NCBI GenBank assembly: GCA_022410635.1
Contig: JAJVDF010000139.1
Location: forward strand, 1,978,057 to 2,042,056
From: Tretioscincus oriximinensis
Lineage: Eukaryota > Chordata > Lepidosauria > Squamata > Gymnophthalmidae
Direction: 5' to 3'
DNA length: 64,000 bases
A program made the position numbers and the translations under genes. Each line of letters begins with the position of its first letter. Within the stretch, counting starts at the first letter, position 1. The notes beneath the pieces were generated by a model, which saw only the letters and a list, made by a program, of their open reading frames with translations, was not told the DNA's origin and ran no database searches. Positions 10,601 through 22,046 of this stretch are shown in pieces.

Positions 10601-11365
10601 AAATGGCATAAAGGAATAAAAGAACAAATAAAGCATCTTTTTTAGAAAAGAAGCATCCTCCAAGGATGATTCCTGAGATACATTCACATGTCGCTTCAAA
10701 AACGTTATTGCACTTCACAGCTGTTGCTGTTTAGTCAGTTTTGGCATCTAGTAATAGGCAGCGTGTGATATATCCCACCAAGGAATCATTTCCATACGTA
10801 ATTGTCAGCTATTGTCTTGCTCAAAGCAGATCTATCTGTGTGGCATTTATAAAACATCCAAGAGAGGACAAGGTCTTCAGCCTTAAAAATACTGAGAGGA
10901 AATAGCATTTTAAAGGTTACCGTCTATTCTGTTTCCACATCAGACAAAAGTAATTTTCATGCTTGCTATTTTGGGAAATGTTCAGAATTGTTGCAACCTC
11001 CCAGCTTTCTTTTAAGGCAAAACACTCCTGAGAAAGGGAAAGCAAGGATATGGTGCTTTCTTCTCCTCCTCCTCCTCCACCACCTTTTCCTCTTCATTCT
11101 TAGCACAGCTTTGCAAATGAAGATTTATGAAAGGAGGGCTAGTTGTCCACATATGTNACAGGTTTGGTGGTGGCTAATGAGGCCAATGTGGGATAAGAAA
11201 ACCCAGCCACATCCACTACAGGAGAAAGTCTTGTCTGGATGTGGTGCTGCAGTTATAGTATATCGTGGGTTTTGCTCTATTATCTTTTGCCCTCAAGGCT
11301 AGCCCTGCGAACATTCTCAAAGGAAGAGACAGCATAGTGGGTGGAGTGACTCCAGCCCCCACGGT
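10601..11365. other. Unique sequence
   Basis: No gene recognised. A short CTCCTC run lies near 11060-11090. The 104-codon frame at 10988-11302 crosses an N and shows no known domain. Confidence 0.4.
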
Positions 11366-11369
11366 TAAC

Positions 11370-11712
11370 AGGCTGCATCCCACGAAGAATATACTGAGAT
11401 GGTAGCAACGTCATGTAGAATGTGCACCTCAAGGTCATGGAAGTTCAGTGATCCAGTCACTAAAAAGGCCCATGGTCTCAGATTTTGAAGCAACTGCTGT
11501 TTGTCCAATTCTGTAGTGAGCATTTCTAAAATCCAAAAAAATAGCCTTCGTAGGGCATTCGGTAACATGGACATGGTAAATCTCGTGAGACTTCGAGACT
11601 AGTTGTAAATGTTTATTGGCTCTCAGCATGCATAGAATACTGGGAATTGTAATAAGGCAAGCACAGCCATGACTTGCAGGGCTTGGCAGGTGGCAAGAAT
11701 ACAAAACAGTGC
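11370..11712 (+). repeat. Unclassified interspersed repeat C, copy 2
   Basis: It starts GGCTGCATCCCACGAAGAAT and ends near GGTGGCAAGAATACAAAAC. It carries GGTAAATCTCGTGAGACTTC and TTTATTGGCTCTCAGC. The CCCACGAAGAAT start is shared with the copy at 19758. Confidence 0.7.
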
Positions 11713-11875
11713 AACCTTGGGTAGGCAGNGNTCCTTCATTCTAGAAATATGTCCTGCCCACTATATCTTCTTGACCTTGATACTGATGACTTCCACCAGT
11801 TAAAGAACTGCAGAAATGGTATTGAAGATATTCCAGTGGATGTACAGGATGGTAGAGAAGTGACTTGACTAATTA

Positions 11876-12138
11876 TAATTTTTATTTATTTATTTATTTG
11901 TATTTATATCCCGCCCTATACCCGAAGGACTCAGGGCGGCCTACCATAGGGTGGCACACATAGCCTTTGTTGCTTTCTTCACAACAGACATCCTGTGGAG
12001 TAGGTGGAGCTGAGAGAGTCCAAAGAACAGTGCCTGGCCCAAGGTCACCCAGCTGGCTTCATGGAGGAGTGGGAAATCGAACCGGGAGACTACCAGATAA
12101 GACTCCCACACTCTAACCACTACACCNAACTGGCTCTC
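11876..12138 (-). repeat. SINE-A, full length
   Basis: On the plus strand it starts with (TTTA)n and TATCCCGCCCTATACCCGAA, and ends CCACTACACCNAACTGGCTC. It has the full SINE-A order in reverse, with GAAATCGAACCGGGAG as B box. Confidence 0.88.
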
Positions 12139-12253
12139 AGCATTGGCTGTCAGAATAATCATTATGGCCCTGTCCCCACTGAGCCTTACCAAAGAGATAG
12201 ACTAAATTATGCAAGTTCAATTATGCTAAATTTTGCATCTATTGTTGCAACAG

Positions 12254-12415
12254 GGTCCTGTCCCCACTGAGCATTATTCTGAGATATTTCTTGGTATATT
12301 GCTTGGCCCTCCACATGCCTGCCATTCAGGTCCTGCCACAGAGTAGACTAGCATTTACATGGCAGAGTCCTTTTCCAAGATACAGCCCGGAATAAGGCTC
12401 AGTGGGGAGAGGACC
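12254..12415. mobile_element. Palindromic MITE M2
   Basis: The ends are inverted: GGTCCTGTCCCCACTGAGC on the left and GCTCAGTGGGGAGAGGACC on the right, about 20 bases each. The centre has CCTGCCACAGAGTAGACTAG. The isolated CCTGTCCCCACTGAGCC at 12170 is part of another copy. Confidence 0.75.
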
Positions 12416-12429
12416 TAAATTTAGCATAA

Positions 12430-13780
12430 TTNAGGCTGGATCTGCACGACAGATTCCTGCTTATATGGCAGTGACATCAAGGTAACTCCACCGCACATGG
12501 TCATGCATTGTCAACAGTCATTGCACTGAAATGCTCCATTGCTCTGGGTTAGCTCATTTTGTCTGATTCCGTTGTGGAGCCCTTCATGCAACTGCTATCA
12601 TTCCTATGTGGCGCAAGGATGGGAACTTCCAAAAGCCAAATAGAGCAGTGAGAAATCTGGTGCAGCCCAGGGAAATGACGTCACTTCCTGAGCACCCTGG
12701 GTGCCATTTTTCCCAGAAGCAAATACCGTAAGTTGTTGGGATTATCCATGGGACATATATTAATTGACATTAATATATTTAATAAAAAATATACTAGGAT
12801 TGACCTTTGCTNGCCAAAGTGAGGCTTATAGGGAAATTTTGGAAAAATTCTCTCGTCAACCCAGCCCAGGAGTAAACAGGAGAGGCCAAATCCTCTCTTC
12901 CTGCCCTAAAGGCATATCTTATTCATGAACCTTTGCCAGACTGAATAGATTGATTGGCACCCATTGTGGCAAAGGCACTATCTTTGTTTAACCAGGCTGT
13001 GCACCTGGGCTGAAACCATCAGCCTGATAGTGGCCTGGAGGTAAACCATTTAGGATCATTAAGACTACTTCGCCTGTGGGTGAGTCACTAGGTTCCAGTA
13101 ATTAGAATAAAGGCAAAGGCAAACAATGGCTATAGAGGTCCATCCTGTTTACCAACACCATACCATATTTGGCGTTTCGTGACCAGGCTGCACCTCCTTG
13201 GGGAGGAGAGAACCACGTCACACAGGTGTCACAACCTGGGTCCGCCCTGACCCCCGTGTGCTGTACCTGCCCCTTTTTGACATCATAATGTTTGATACAC
13301 GCCTTCTGATTTGGGTCAATAAAAGATTGAACACGAGGGCATTCTGGAGGACTCCATGACCCGTGGGCCTCCTGGAACTGCTTCCTGATCCAAGTCATGT
13401 TGCCCGTGTGATTCCTGTTACACGTGTCTACCTACTGCGGTCCAAGCTGCCTTTGATTTCCGTAAGGCATCGAATAACGTGGAAAGCGAAACCCCCATTA
13501 GTAAGTGATGTCAAAATGATGTCACTTCTGGTATAAAATGGGTGAGGGGATTTTCTGGTATAACCCTGCACAAGATCTCACATCTCATGCGAGGGTACAT
13601 TATCTCATAGACTGCATGAGATTCTCTTGCAGCGTGCATTAGTGGGGCTGCCGTACACACAGCGAGAAGCCCTGCAAGATTAGGGGAACATCAGCTAATT
13701 ATTACCTCCTGTACATCTCTAGGACACAGATTGCATAGAAGTTACAAGATTCACAAGGGTATTTTTTGCCTGGAGCCTTT
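12430..13780. other. Mostly unique sequence with a possible LTR-like part
   Basis: No gene is supported. Around 13100-13430 the plus strand is GC-richer and holds GGGTCAATAAAAGATTGAAC, which resembles an LTR polyadenylation region. I could not find matching ends or a target duplication. A 98-codon minus-strand frame covers the same part and has no known domain. Confidence 0.35.
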
Positions 13781-14280
13781 GCTTTGCATTGCATTTCAAA
13801 TACAGTCATTATCAAAGCAATTAATTTGTTAAAACGTGAAGTTTATGGAATCTCTCTCTCTCTCTGAGTCTTCAAAAGCTTGTTAAGTCTTCCAATATGT
13901 GAAGCAGGAAATTTCAATCTCACAGGCCTGTACAGTCAGCCCAATAAAACTTTTCACAGGCCATAAATTAAAAAGCTATAAACACAAAGTGGCACATGAA
14001 CTCTGAAGGCTTGTCTTTTGCAGTATGCCAAATAATCTAGGAGAGAGATGGCCGTAATATTTTCAGCAAGGGTATCTGGAGTGTGAATTTCCACTGAACC
14101 TGTACATTAACCGTGGTGATGATGTGCGCTGTTTGTTTTAATCTATTATCACTTAACCGAGGAGAGAGGAAATCTAGGGCTGCCCAGCTGGGAATCTGAT
14201 AAATACACACACAGAAGGTGGAATCTTTGTATTTCCTGCAATTGTTAGTAAAGACCAGAGGTTGCACTACTGCACTTGTG
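13781..14280. other. Repeat-poor island, candidate conserved noncoding element
   Basis: About 500 bases have no recognised repeat and several TAAT, CAATAAA and GCCATAAATTA homeodomain-type motifs (for example CAGCCCAATAAAACTTTTCA near 13938). No coding frame is supported. Confidence 0.35.
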
Positions 14281-14544
14281 TATTATTATGCATGCTAAGA
14301 GCCATAGCCAAGTGTTTGCTGCTTAGGCAACTGGTTTACACCAGCATTCAGGTGACTTGCTTATTAATCTCACAAGCTAGCCTAGCCGAAAGCTCTTGCT
14401 GTTAGTAAATGTTTTGCCATAATGGTTACTAGATGCAACATAATTCCATCTGATAAGACTGGGCTCCTGAGTTCAAAATCTTTCATTAAATTCTACCGAC
14501 TGACAAAGGGAACGTGCAGTTAAAAGTGCAGCTAAACAGAATGG

Positions 14545-14660
14545 TAGTTTTCAGGGAAGCAGCCATGTTGATCTGGATCCAGAAAATCCAGCAAGGGGGT
14601 CTTATAGCACCTTAGAGATGAACAAATAAAAAAGCGAGACAGCATGAGCTTCTCTAGACA
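14545..14660 (-). mobile_element. Penelope-like end, left arm of inverted pair
   Basis: In reverse it reads GAAGCTCATGCTGTCTCGC, CATCTCTAAGGTGCTATAAG, ACCCCCTTGCTGGATTTTC and TGGATCCAG. It is the mirror of the arm at 14680-14795. Confidence 0.75.
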
Positions 14661-14679
14661 AGTTGCTTCTACCAAAGAA

Positions 14680-14795
14680 GAAGACTTGTCTATAAAAGCC
14701 CCCCTGCCTGCCTTTTTCTTGTTCATCTCTAAGGTGCTACAAGACCCCCTTGCCAGATTTTCTGGATCCAGGTCAACACGGCTGCTTCAGATAAC
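14680..14795 (+). mobile_element. Penelope-like end, right arm of inverted pair
   Basis: GACTTGTCTATAAAAGC, CATCTCTAAGGTGCTACAAG, ACCCCCTTGCCAGATTTTC, TGGATCCAG and CAACACGGCTGCTTCAG. It faces the copy at 14545-14660 head to head with about 20 bases between. Confidence 0.75.
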
Positions 14796-15339
14796 TGGGG
14801 CTTCAGAACCTGGCAAATGGTGTGTTGGGTTTGATGCCCCAGCTGGAGAAATGGCTCTTACAGAGCAGCGCAATTCTATGCCTGTGGGACCAAGGCAATC
14901 CTGTAGGCCCCAGCTTTGATCGGAAAGTGAAGGGACTTCATTTTCTGCTCAATGTTCTTTAGCCACAAAGGCCTATGGGAAGGTGTAAACAGGAACAGAA
15001 GTTGAATTAAGAGGCTTAAATGTTAAAGCTGACTCCAGTCAATAATTTGTCTGACTATTGGGCAGGGGTGTTTCCCAGCCCTCCCTTTCACACCTGCACT
15101 CGAATTTAATCTGGACTCACTGAAAAAAAGAAACGGGGCTCATTCCAAGAAAACAAGACTCAGGCCGAAGAAAAGCTGAATAATTTTTCTCTGGGTTTGA
15201 CNCAATTCTTTTCCTGGAGGCAAGAACAAACTCAAATTGTTTTTGTTTGTTTGTTTAATTTGAACAGAAAAACAATGGAGCCAGTGCTGAGTCCATTTAA
15301 AAATTCTATTGTTTTTTAGTCTGCAGGTCAGGACCAGAG
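14796..15339. other. Unique sequence
   Basis: No gene or repeat recognised. Confidence 0.4.
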
Positions 15340-15418
15340 GGAAGAAGCATCCCAGCAACACAACAACTATCAGATAAGAGTCCAGTATTCCAACCACTAC
15401 ACCAAACTGGCTCCCACA
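15340..15418 (-). repeat. SINE-A head fragment
   Basis: ATCAGATAAGAGTCCAG, then CCAACCACTACACCAAACTG and GCTCC, which is the tRNA-like head of SINE-A in reverse. Confidence 0.65.
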
Positions 15419-15579
15419 ACATGATAGGGGGTACCTGCGCCAATAGCCCGTGACTCCATCCCTGCACAACCCACAAAGGCCTTGCTGTGAATTTCATGCA
15501 GAATCTTGAGGGCCCAATCCTGATATTTTTCTTCCCACTTTGTTTACATTGTGAGGAATGGGATTCCAAACTGCCAGCT

Positions 15580-15890
15580 TCCTGTGACCCTTCTTCCTGG
15601 CAGAATTTCTGTTTCCTGTTTTACGGTTTTTGTATTTCTGCCTGCTTTTCTATGCCGTTTTTTTCACAATGACAAGTGTTTATTATAAAAGCTTGGATGC
15701 CCAGCATCTTCACGAAAATGGTGCTAGCAGCATCAGCAGCCCAAATGTGAGTAAATGTGGAGCAGAGCTGTTGTGGGGCAGTGGTGGGGCCTGTTGGGAA
15801 AATGTAGTCCGAGCAGTGGGCTGCCTCCCTGCACAGCATGCCCTGCAGACTATAGCTCCCAGCCTACACCACAGCTAGCTGAGGGAGGAA
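15580..15890 (+). repeat. Unclassified interspersed repeat E, copy 2
   Basis: CTGCCAGCTTCCTG, TTTCTGCCTGCTTTTCTATG, AAAGCTTGGATGCCCAGC, GCATCAGCAGCCCAAATGTG and TGTTGGGAAAATGTAGTC match copies 1, 3 and 4 in order. Confidence 0.75.
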
Positions 15891-15891
15891 G

Positions 15892-15982
15892 GCAGGAAGA
15901 AGGAGGAGGAGGAGGAGGAGGAGGAGGAGAAGAAGAAGAAAGAAGAAAGAAGAAAGAAGAAAGAAGAAAGAAGAAGAAGAAA
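15892..15982 (+). repeat. (GGA)n/(GAA)n microsatellite
   Basis: An uninterrupted purine run of GGA then GAA/AAAG units. It is followed by TTAACCACTACCCTCGACTG, which looks like a SINE-A head remnant in reverse. Confidence 0.9.
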
Positions 15983-15989
15983 TTAACCA

Positions 15990-16964
15990 CTACCCTCGAC
16001 TGGCTCTCTCTAGCAGTGTCATAATGCTAAACACGTTTGTTATAATTTGTTGTCCATTTCATCTTATTAGCAGGAGACTAATAGAAGGTGGCTTTGGAAG
16101 ACTTATAATTGGGGTGGGGAGGGAAGTTTTATGAGAGTCAAGCAGAGTTCAAAATGATGCTTTAAATAGAGGAAATTTACTGGCTACCCTAAATCAGAAA
16201 ACAATTCCCTTTTCCAGAAATGTAATTTCAAATGTAAGCAGTTTTCATAGTTTTCATCCAATCAGAAATGTGTTGGACTGATGTTGGCTTTTGATTGGCC
16301 CCCAATGCCCAAATGTATCCTTTCTTTGGGTAGCAATTTACTGACTAATCAACTTTCTGAATCTGACACATGTAACCTCTTAGCTTCTCTTCTAGTTCTG
16401 ACTGTTGTTTATGCACAAAGCGACTGTTTCCTTGGTTGCTCAGTTCAGGCAGAGAAGGTTTGAAAGAAATAAAAAATCTGCTTCCATGCTGATGCTGTGG
16501 AAGGAACAACTTGAACCGGCATTTCAAAACCAGCAGATCTTGTGTTTGGGCGCAGTCTAGAGAAGGAGCATCCCAGTGGTTGGGGAGAACAGCTAGTTGT
16601 GCTCTGGTTTTTAAGCAACGGAGGACATTTAAGGTATGAAGATACTGCAGCCCCAGAAGTCGGGCCTGGTGGGAATAGTGGGGAGATGGTTTTGTAGCCC
16701 AGTAGAAGCAGGCTGGACACATGGATGATAAATCCCTACATTGCTTTCCCCACTGGGCAAGTGTGCTGGGCAAGCTGCTTTTTCCCTACACTAGAGGAGG
16801 TGGCAGTAGCAAGAGGGCCTTTCTTTGGTGACCTCTACTTCAGGATTAAGCAAAATAAGGCCTTGATTGAGGGAACATGGCAGGAAGCTGACACATTCTC
16901 AACCATGAAAAGGTGCTGTAGTTAGCAGCCTGTATAGCTCTAGGGTAAGGTTAGAGAAATCCAT
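15990..16964. other. Mostly unique sequence
   Basis: No gene is supported. The 142-codon minus frame at 16345-16773 and its neighbour show no known domain and are likely chance. Confidence 0.4.
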
Positions 16965-17165
16965 GGAAGTCAAGTGTATCAACAGCTACTAGGATGGGCC
17001 TGTTGATACTGTCTCTGGGATGGAGCAACAGCAGGATCCCTGAAAAAGGTTTTCCCTCCTTCTGCTTGAGACTGTCCAGGTGCAATCGGTGGGCCACTGT
17101 GTTACAGAACGTAATACAAAATGCTGGATTAGATGGGCTCTGGCCCCATTCAGCATTACGGCCTG
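16965..17165 (+). mobile_element. CR1-type LINE, 3' fragment (old)
   Basis: CAACAGCTACTAGGATGGGC, TGGGATGGAGCAACAGCAGG and TGCTGGATTAGATGGGCTCT match the CR1 3' region with many changes. Confidence 0.75.
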
Positions 17166-17349
17166 TGGCTATGCTGGGCAGCTTAGCTCTCACACTATCC
17201 CCAGTATTACTTTGCAAAGTTTGGTCCCCCGTGTGAGTGAGAGAGCTCACGTACATGGAGATTTCTTTTTTGAAAAATTAAAATTAATAACAGAATGAAC
17301 GGTATGGTAGATTCCTCCTTTGGCAGAAATGGAGTGAAATACCTTCACG

Positions 17350-17640
17350 GAGGAACGTAAGAGGAGTCCTACTGAATCGGGCCGGGGCTCACCTAGTCCA
17401 GCATCCTCATACAGAGGCCCACCAATTGCACCAGGGCAGCCTGAACAGAAGAAGGAAGATTTTCACCTGTTCTCAACTCCCTGGAAATGGTATTTCAGAA
17501 ATGCTGCAGTTTGCTCCATCTCGGAGACAGTCCCAAGACGTCCATCCTAGTAGCTGTTTATACCCTTGTTGTCCATGACCTTGTCTAATCCTCTCCTAAA
17601 GCTAGCCAGGAGAGGAGGCATCCCTGTCCTTTGAAGCCAC
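17350..17640 (-). mobile_element. CR1-type LINE, 3' fragment (old)
   Basis: In reverse orientation it has AAGAGGAGTCCTACTGAATC, CACCTAGTCCAGCATCCTC, AGAGGCCCACCAATTGCACC and CTAATCCTCTCCTAAAGC. It diverges from the younger copies. Confidence 0.75.
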
Positions 17641-18204
17641 ATTAGTTAAAAACTCCATCTCCACGTTGCTCTAGGGAGCGTGGGTGTAGCTCTTGTTGTA
17701 CTTGTAACCAGTTCAAAGGAGAACCTACACGGTGAGATGCAAAAATGGTTCAGATGAATAGCCCAGGGCCTCGGGATCTCATATGACAAGCATCTACAAG
17801 TATAATTGATGGAACTATTAAGACTGCTGGGGAATAAAGACTTTGCCAAGGCAGGCTCTGCCACAACCATGTCGTAAAAAAGGGGGGGAGAAAGTGCTTA
17901 CAAGCAAATAAGCACAGCTAATTATGGTGTTGAGAGTTGCCAGCCTTTAGTAGGCTATAGCTGTTCACAACAAAATGAACAAAATGTCTCCCCTCTCAAA
18001 ATGGAAAGTTCCTGAAACAAAGTCTTTTCAGTGATTATGATTTGCTGTTGCTTTTGAGGATTATAATTAGCTGCATACCATTTTCCTTCCATGGGTGTGT
18101 TCACATACATTCATTAAAAGGGAAAATGAGGGAACGATGCATATGGATGGGCCCTCCAGCCACTTCCCTTTATGCAGAAAAATGTTTCCTGGGGGCGGGA
18201 TTGA
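17641..18204. other. Unique sequence
   Basis: No gene or repeat recognised. Confidence 0.4.
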
Positions 18205-18395
18205 GTGCAGATTGGCTAAATTCGAAAGAAAGAATTGCAAGAAATTGCAACTGACTGCAANTAGATAAATGGGAACCACCACTGGTGGGGAAGACAGAAT
18301 GTAAGTCTTAGGGCAAAAATACCCTTGTAAGCCACTTTGTGTCCTTTAAAAGGTGAGAAAAGTGGGGTATAAGAACCCAGTTCTTCTTCTTCTTC
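18205..18395 (+). repeat. SINE-B, subfamily 1, 5'-truncated
   Basis: GAATTGCAAGAAATTGCAAC, TAAATGGGAACCACCACTGG and AAGTGGGGTATAAGAACCC, ending in TTCTTCTTC. This is the subfamily 1 core; the tRNA head is lost. Confidence 0.75.
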
Positions 18396-18510
18396 CCCTC
18401 CTTCTCTTCCTCTCTTGTTCTTCCTTTTTTCCTTCTTCTTCCTTCTTTTTTCTTTCTTTCCTTTCTTTCCTCCTCCTCCTTCTTTTTCTTCTTCTTCATC
18501 CTTCTTCCTG
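18381..18510 (+). repeat. Pyrimidine microsatellite grown from SINE-B tail
   Basis: TTC, TCC and TTTC units for about 130 bases directly after the SINE-B end. Long frames on both strands here come from the low-complexity repeat. Confidence 0.9.
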
Positions 18511-18776
18511 TTAACAAAGAACCAGTCAGACAAAAGTGATTCAGCTCTGAAAGTGACTTATTCAGCTCTGAGGTGGCTCTTAATCTCAGCTGAAGCTGCC
18601 CTTGTATACATTTGTCCAGCCAAACACTGTAGGCCAGATTCCCGCTTAGAATATCATACGGCTATTTACAGTATATACAATTGCAAAATCCTGCGCTCAC
18701 CACCTGTGACTTCTTCAGGTTCAAATATCAAACTATTACCTCAGGTATTACCTCAGGTAAATATTACACAAAATTT

Positions 18777-18927
18777 TAGGCTGACCAGATGACCCCTTTT
18801 GGGGGGAGGTGCCTCCCAGTTTTTTCTGAGGAAATTTTTTTGCTTTTTTCTTTTCCTCAGAAAAAACCGGGAGACACCCCAAAATGGGTTTTCCAACCCC
18901 GCACAAAAGGGGTCATCTGGTCAGCCT
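18777..18927. mobile_element. hAT-type MITE M1, short class
   Basis: TAGGCTGACCAGATGACCCC on the left and GGGGTCATCTGGTCAGCCT on the right form near-perfect inverted ends. The interior continues the palindrome (GGTGCCTCCCAG and CTCAGAAAAAACCGGGAG). A clear target duplication is not seen here. Confidence 0.8.
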
Positions 18928-19757
18928 ATATAATACACATACATGTATGTCAGGATCACTCTGACATTGTGTGTGGAACCACCTGACCTGATTTTCATAT
19001 GATGTTTCTATATTCACACCTCCTAAGACAGAAATTTGGCTTGTTGTGTCCTGTTTAAGCACCTCATCATTATCTAGATGATATATAACTATTATTAGCC
19101 AAGTTTCAAGAGCTTGGAATTCCAGAATAGATGATATCACTTCTCAATCAAAAGTATTATTTATTTAATGTCGTACATATTTCAGAAATTTGGATCTCAA
19201 CTGTTGAGCTTTCCAAAAATGAGTTGTAACAGTGGCTTGTAAACCATTAAAAATGCAATATAATGACAATTAACAGATTTACAACATAACATAACCAATG
19301 TCTGTAAGGCATATGGGGTTCAAAAGGAAATAAACAGCTAGTTACCCACATCTGCTGTGTTTCAGGCCATTGCCATTTCACGCTGTCGTACAGAAATGGT
19401 TTCCTCCTCTTTCAAGTAGAGGCACAACTCTCCCTGACTCATGAATTTTAATTTTTTATATATATAAAGAAAGTAAAAGCTATTAAAATCAATGCTTCCT
19501 CTTGGTGGTTCTGTCCAACTAATTAAAGATTGTGCTGATAAAGATGTTCATGCAGTTACATTTAAGGAACCCTTAGCTTTCATATTTTCTTCAGATAATG
19601 AATAATGAACTGCAGAAGAGGTAAGAAAAAAGTTATTGCTACTCTGCCTATAGTTCTTTATAATCAAGGGGACAGTAATAACAATAATAAAAATGATTAC
19701 ATCTAAACAAATTGCCTGCATTGTTACATTATTGCCTGAGAACATGCCAATAGTCTA
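18928..19757. other. Unique AT-rich sequence
   Basis: No gene or repeat recognised. Confidence 0.4.
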
Positions 19758-20105
19758 GGGCTGCCTCCCCACGAAGAATTATTACCGAGATGGTACTTAC
19801 ATCAGGCTGAATTTGCCCCACTTGTTCAAGCAGGTTCATCAGTCCATCTGCTAAAAAGGCCTGTGGTCTCAGTTTTTCCAGCCACCACTGTTTGTCCTAT
19901 CACATATTGGACTTCTCAAAAATACAAAAAATAGCCTCTATGGGGCCTTCCTTTGTGGGAAAACGTTAAATCTCACGAGATTTCGAGGCTAGATGTAAAA
20001 GTTCATTGGTTCTTGGCTCGCAGAGAATGCTGGAAATTGTAGTAAAATAAGTGTATTAATGATTTATGGGGCATGTGATGTCACAAAAATACAAGGAAAT
20101 GTAAT
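19758..20105 (+). repeat. Unclassified interspersed repeat C, copy 3
   Basis: GGCTGCCTCCCCACGAAGAA start, GTTAAATCTCACGAGATTTC and TTCATTGGTTCTTGGCTCGC inside, and CATGTGATGTCACAAAAATAC at the end. Collinear with copies 1 and 2. Confidence 0.7.
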
Positions 20106-20994
20106 GGAAAAACAAGAAAAAGCAAGGAATATTGAAGGAGAGTAAGAACATTTGCTTATTTCCAAGCTAATACATCCAACTTCTGCTGGCATGGCTGCAC
20201 AATTAGGGTGGATTACAATCATCTATTGTGGCTATGTAAGGAAGTCCAGAAGTTTTGGAATATGATTGAACATCTATTACTTTAACTAATAAAACTATTG
20301 CTATATTAGGGGACTTGGAAAATGTTTCCTCTTTATTACACAAAAATGTAATCGAGGACTTGATTTCATGTGCACAACTAATCTTACTAAGAGGCTGGAA
20401 AGATAAAACAAAATGGACAAAGGAGAGGTGGTTTGAATGTAAAAAACGATGATGGATATTAGATTTGTAAGAATAAACTGTAACAGCAATATTCAAGAAA
20501 TTAGGTCAATTAAACAAAAATGGGAACCGGTCAAAAACTACTTATTGATGGCAACCTAATTATTGTGCTTAAAACATAGATTGATGTTAATTTTTTACTA
20601 TGTAACTTAGATATATTGTACTTTATAGTTTAGTTAGGTATTATTTTCTTTTCAGTGTTATAATATGGAATCTCCCTTACAATCCCCTGAAAGGATGGGT
20701 GGGAGGGTGGGAAGGTAATTGGTTTTTATTTATACGCAAAATCAGAATAAATAAATAAATAAAATCACAAATAGGTTATTCTGAATTTAGAATAAATAGA
20801 ACATGGAGGGGAGAGGGGCAAAGATTACGACACAAAAACCAGGATAAAACTTTGCACATTTAATTACTATAGAAGAGAGGAATTTTTCAACAGGTGTGGC
20901 TTACAATGTCCACAGGACCTACTAGGAAAATCACTTTTTCACACCCATTAAAGGTACAATGTTTTATCCCACTTTTTATGTAGTTATCCTATAA
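20106..20994. other. Unique AT-rich sequence
   Basis: No gene recognised. A short (AAAT)n run lies at 20745-20762. The 97-codon minus frame at 20203-20496 has no known domain. Confidence 0.4.
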
Positions 20995-21140
20995 TAGGAT
21001 GCTTCCAGACGAGGATTTTTCACACTATTATGGGAATTTGCCTCACGTAATCATGGGCTTCCAGCAGCGGTGGTGGTAGGAAGGCCCAATATTATGGGTT
21101 TCCTTCCTAGTCCTTGTATTCTGATGCCTTAGAGAATGGC
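20995..21140 (+). repeat. Dispersed repeat fragment shared with MTX2 intron
   Basis: CCAGCAGCGGTGGTGGTAGG, then GGCCCAATATTATGGG and CTAGTCCTTGTATTCTGAT, is paralleled at 61405-61500 (CCAGCAGTGGTAGTG, GTCCAATATTATGC, CTAGTCCTTTTGTCTGAT). The family is unknown. Confidence 0.5.
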
Positions 21141-21804
21141 GAGATCTCTTGCCAGCATTGCGTTGTGTAACTATGATATCTTCCACAAATTCTTTCTTGC
21201 CTTCATATGTTATAGATTCATTGTAACAAATCTCTAAACTGCATTGCTGAACCCTTGCAAACAAGGATTAAGGTTAAACATTTTTCAATAATAACTTTAN
21301 TATTTTATTGTAAAATAGAATAGCTTTTATGAGTTTTATTACTTTTAGCCCACCATTGTGTTGATACATGGATATGACAAATATGAAAACTTCACTCACC
21401 CTTCCCTCAAGATCCTTCGCTGCTGAAACACCATATCAAAAGATTCTCTCCCAGACCCAAAACACTTTACATCATTTACCTGTTTTAATTAAACCCTATT
21501 TTATGTTAAACGAGTACTACAACTATTTTATGCATAGTAGCAATGTTGTCAGCTTGATGGGCACTTTTGAATAACGATCTTAAAATCAAATTGAGTTTTT
21601 AATGAAGATATTTAAGAGCCACATAGAGGAAGCCATAAAAATAAAATCACTGGATATAGTGAACAATGTAGGCCAGATATTTAGAAATAGATTGCCTCAG
21701 AAAATACATAAACACACCCCTGGCATTTTTTTCAAATCAGCATGTATTATTTTAATATGGCATTGCTCGTGATATTTATAAGAAACAGGCAGGCTACAGA
21801 AATA
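21141..21804. other. Unique AT-rich sequence
   Basis: No gene or repeat recognised. Confidence 0.4.
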
Positions 21805-21960
21805 GTATTTGCCAACTATGCTATATCTTGGAATAGGAGCCCGCCATCTATATGCTAACATATAGTATGGCAGGCCCAAATGGTGTGAACCATTGACCAC
21901 ACTAGCTTGTGGATGGCCACAAGCTCTATATAGCCCAGAATAAAGGTCAGTGGGGATCAA
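21805..21960. mobile_element. MITE M2 fragment
   Basis: GGAATAGGAGCCCGCCATCT, ATATAGTATGGCAGGCCC and CCCAGAATAAAGGTCAGTGG match the interior and right end of M2. Confidence 0.55.
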
Positions 21961-22046
21961 ATGTAGTTAGCAAGGAAATCTCATAGCACCTTAGAGACTA
22001 GCAAGAAAAAGGTAGACAGCATGGCTTTTTGTAGAGAGGTCTATGG
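21961..22046 (-). mobile_element. Penelope-like end fragment
   Basis: In reverse orientation it shows TAGCAAGGAAATCTCATAGC, ACCTTAGAGACTAGCAAG and GGTAGACAGCATGGC, as in the arm at 14545-14660. Confidence 0.6.

Noticed and set aside
13102..13398. 98-codon minus-strand frame
   Set aside because: No known domain, no splice sites that make sense, and a possible LTR on the other strand.
18216..18533. Lys/Glu-rich frames on the minus strand
   Set aside because: They come from a SINE-B tail microsatellite.
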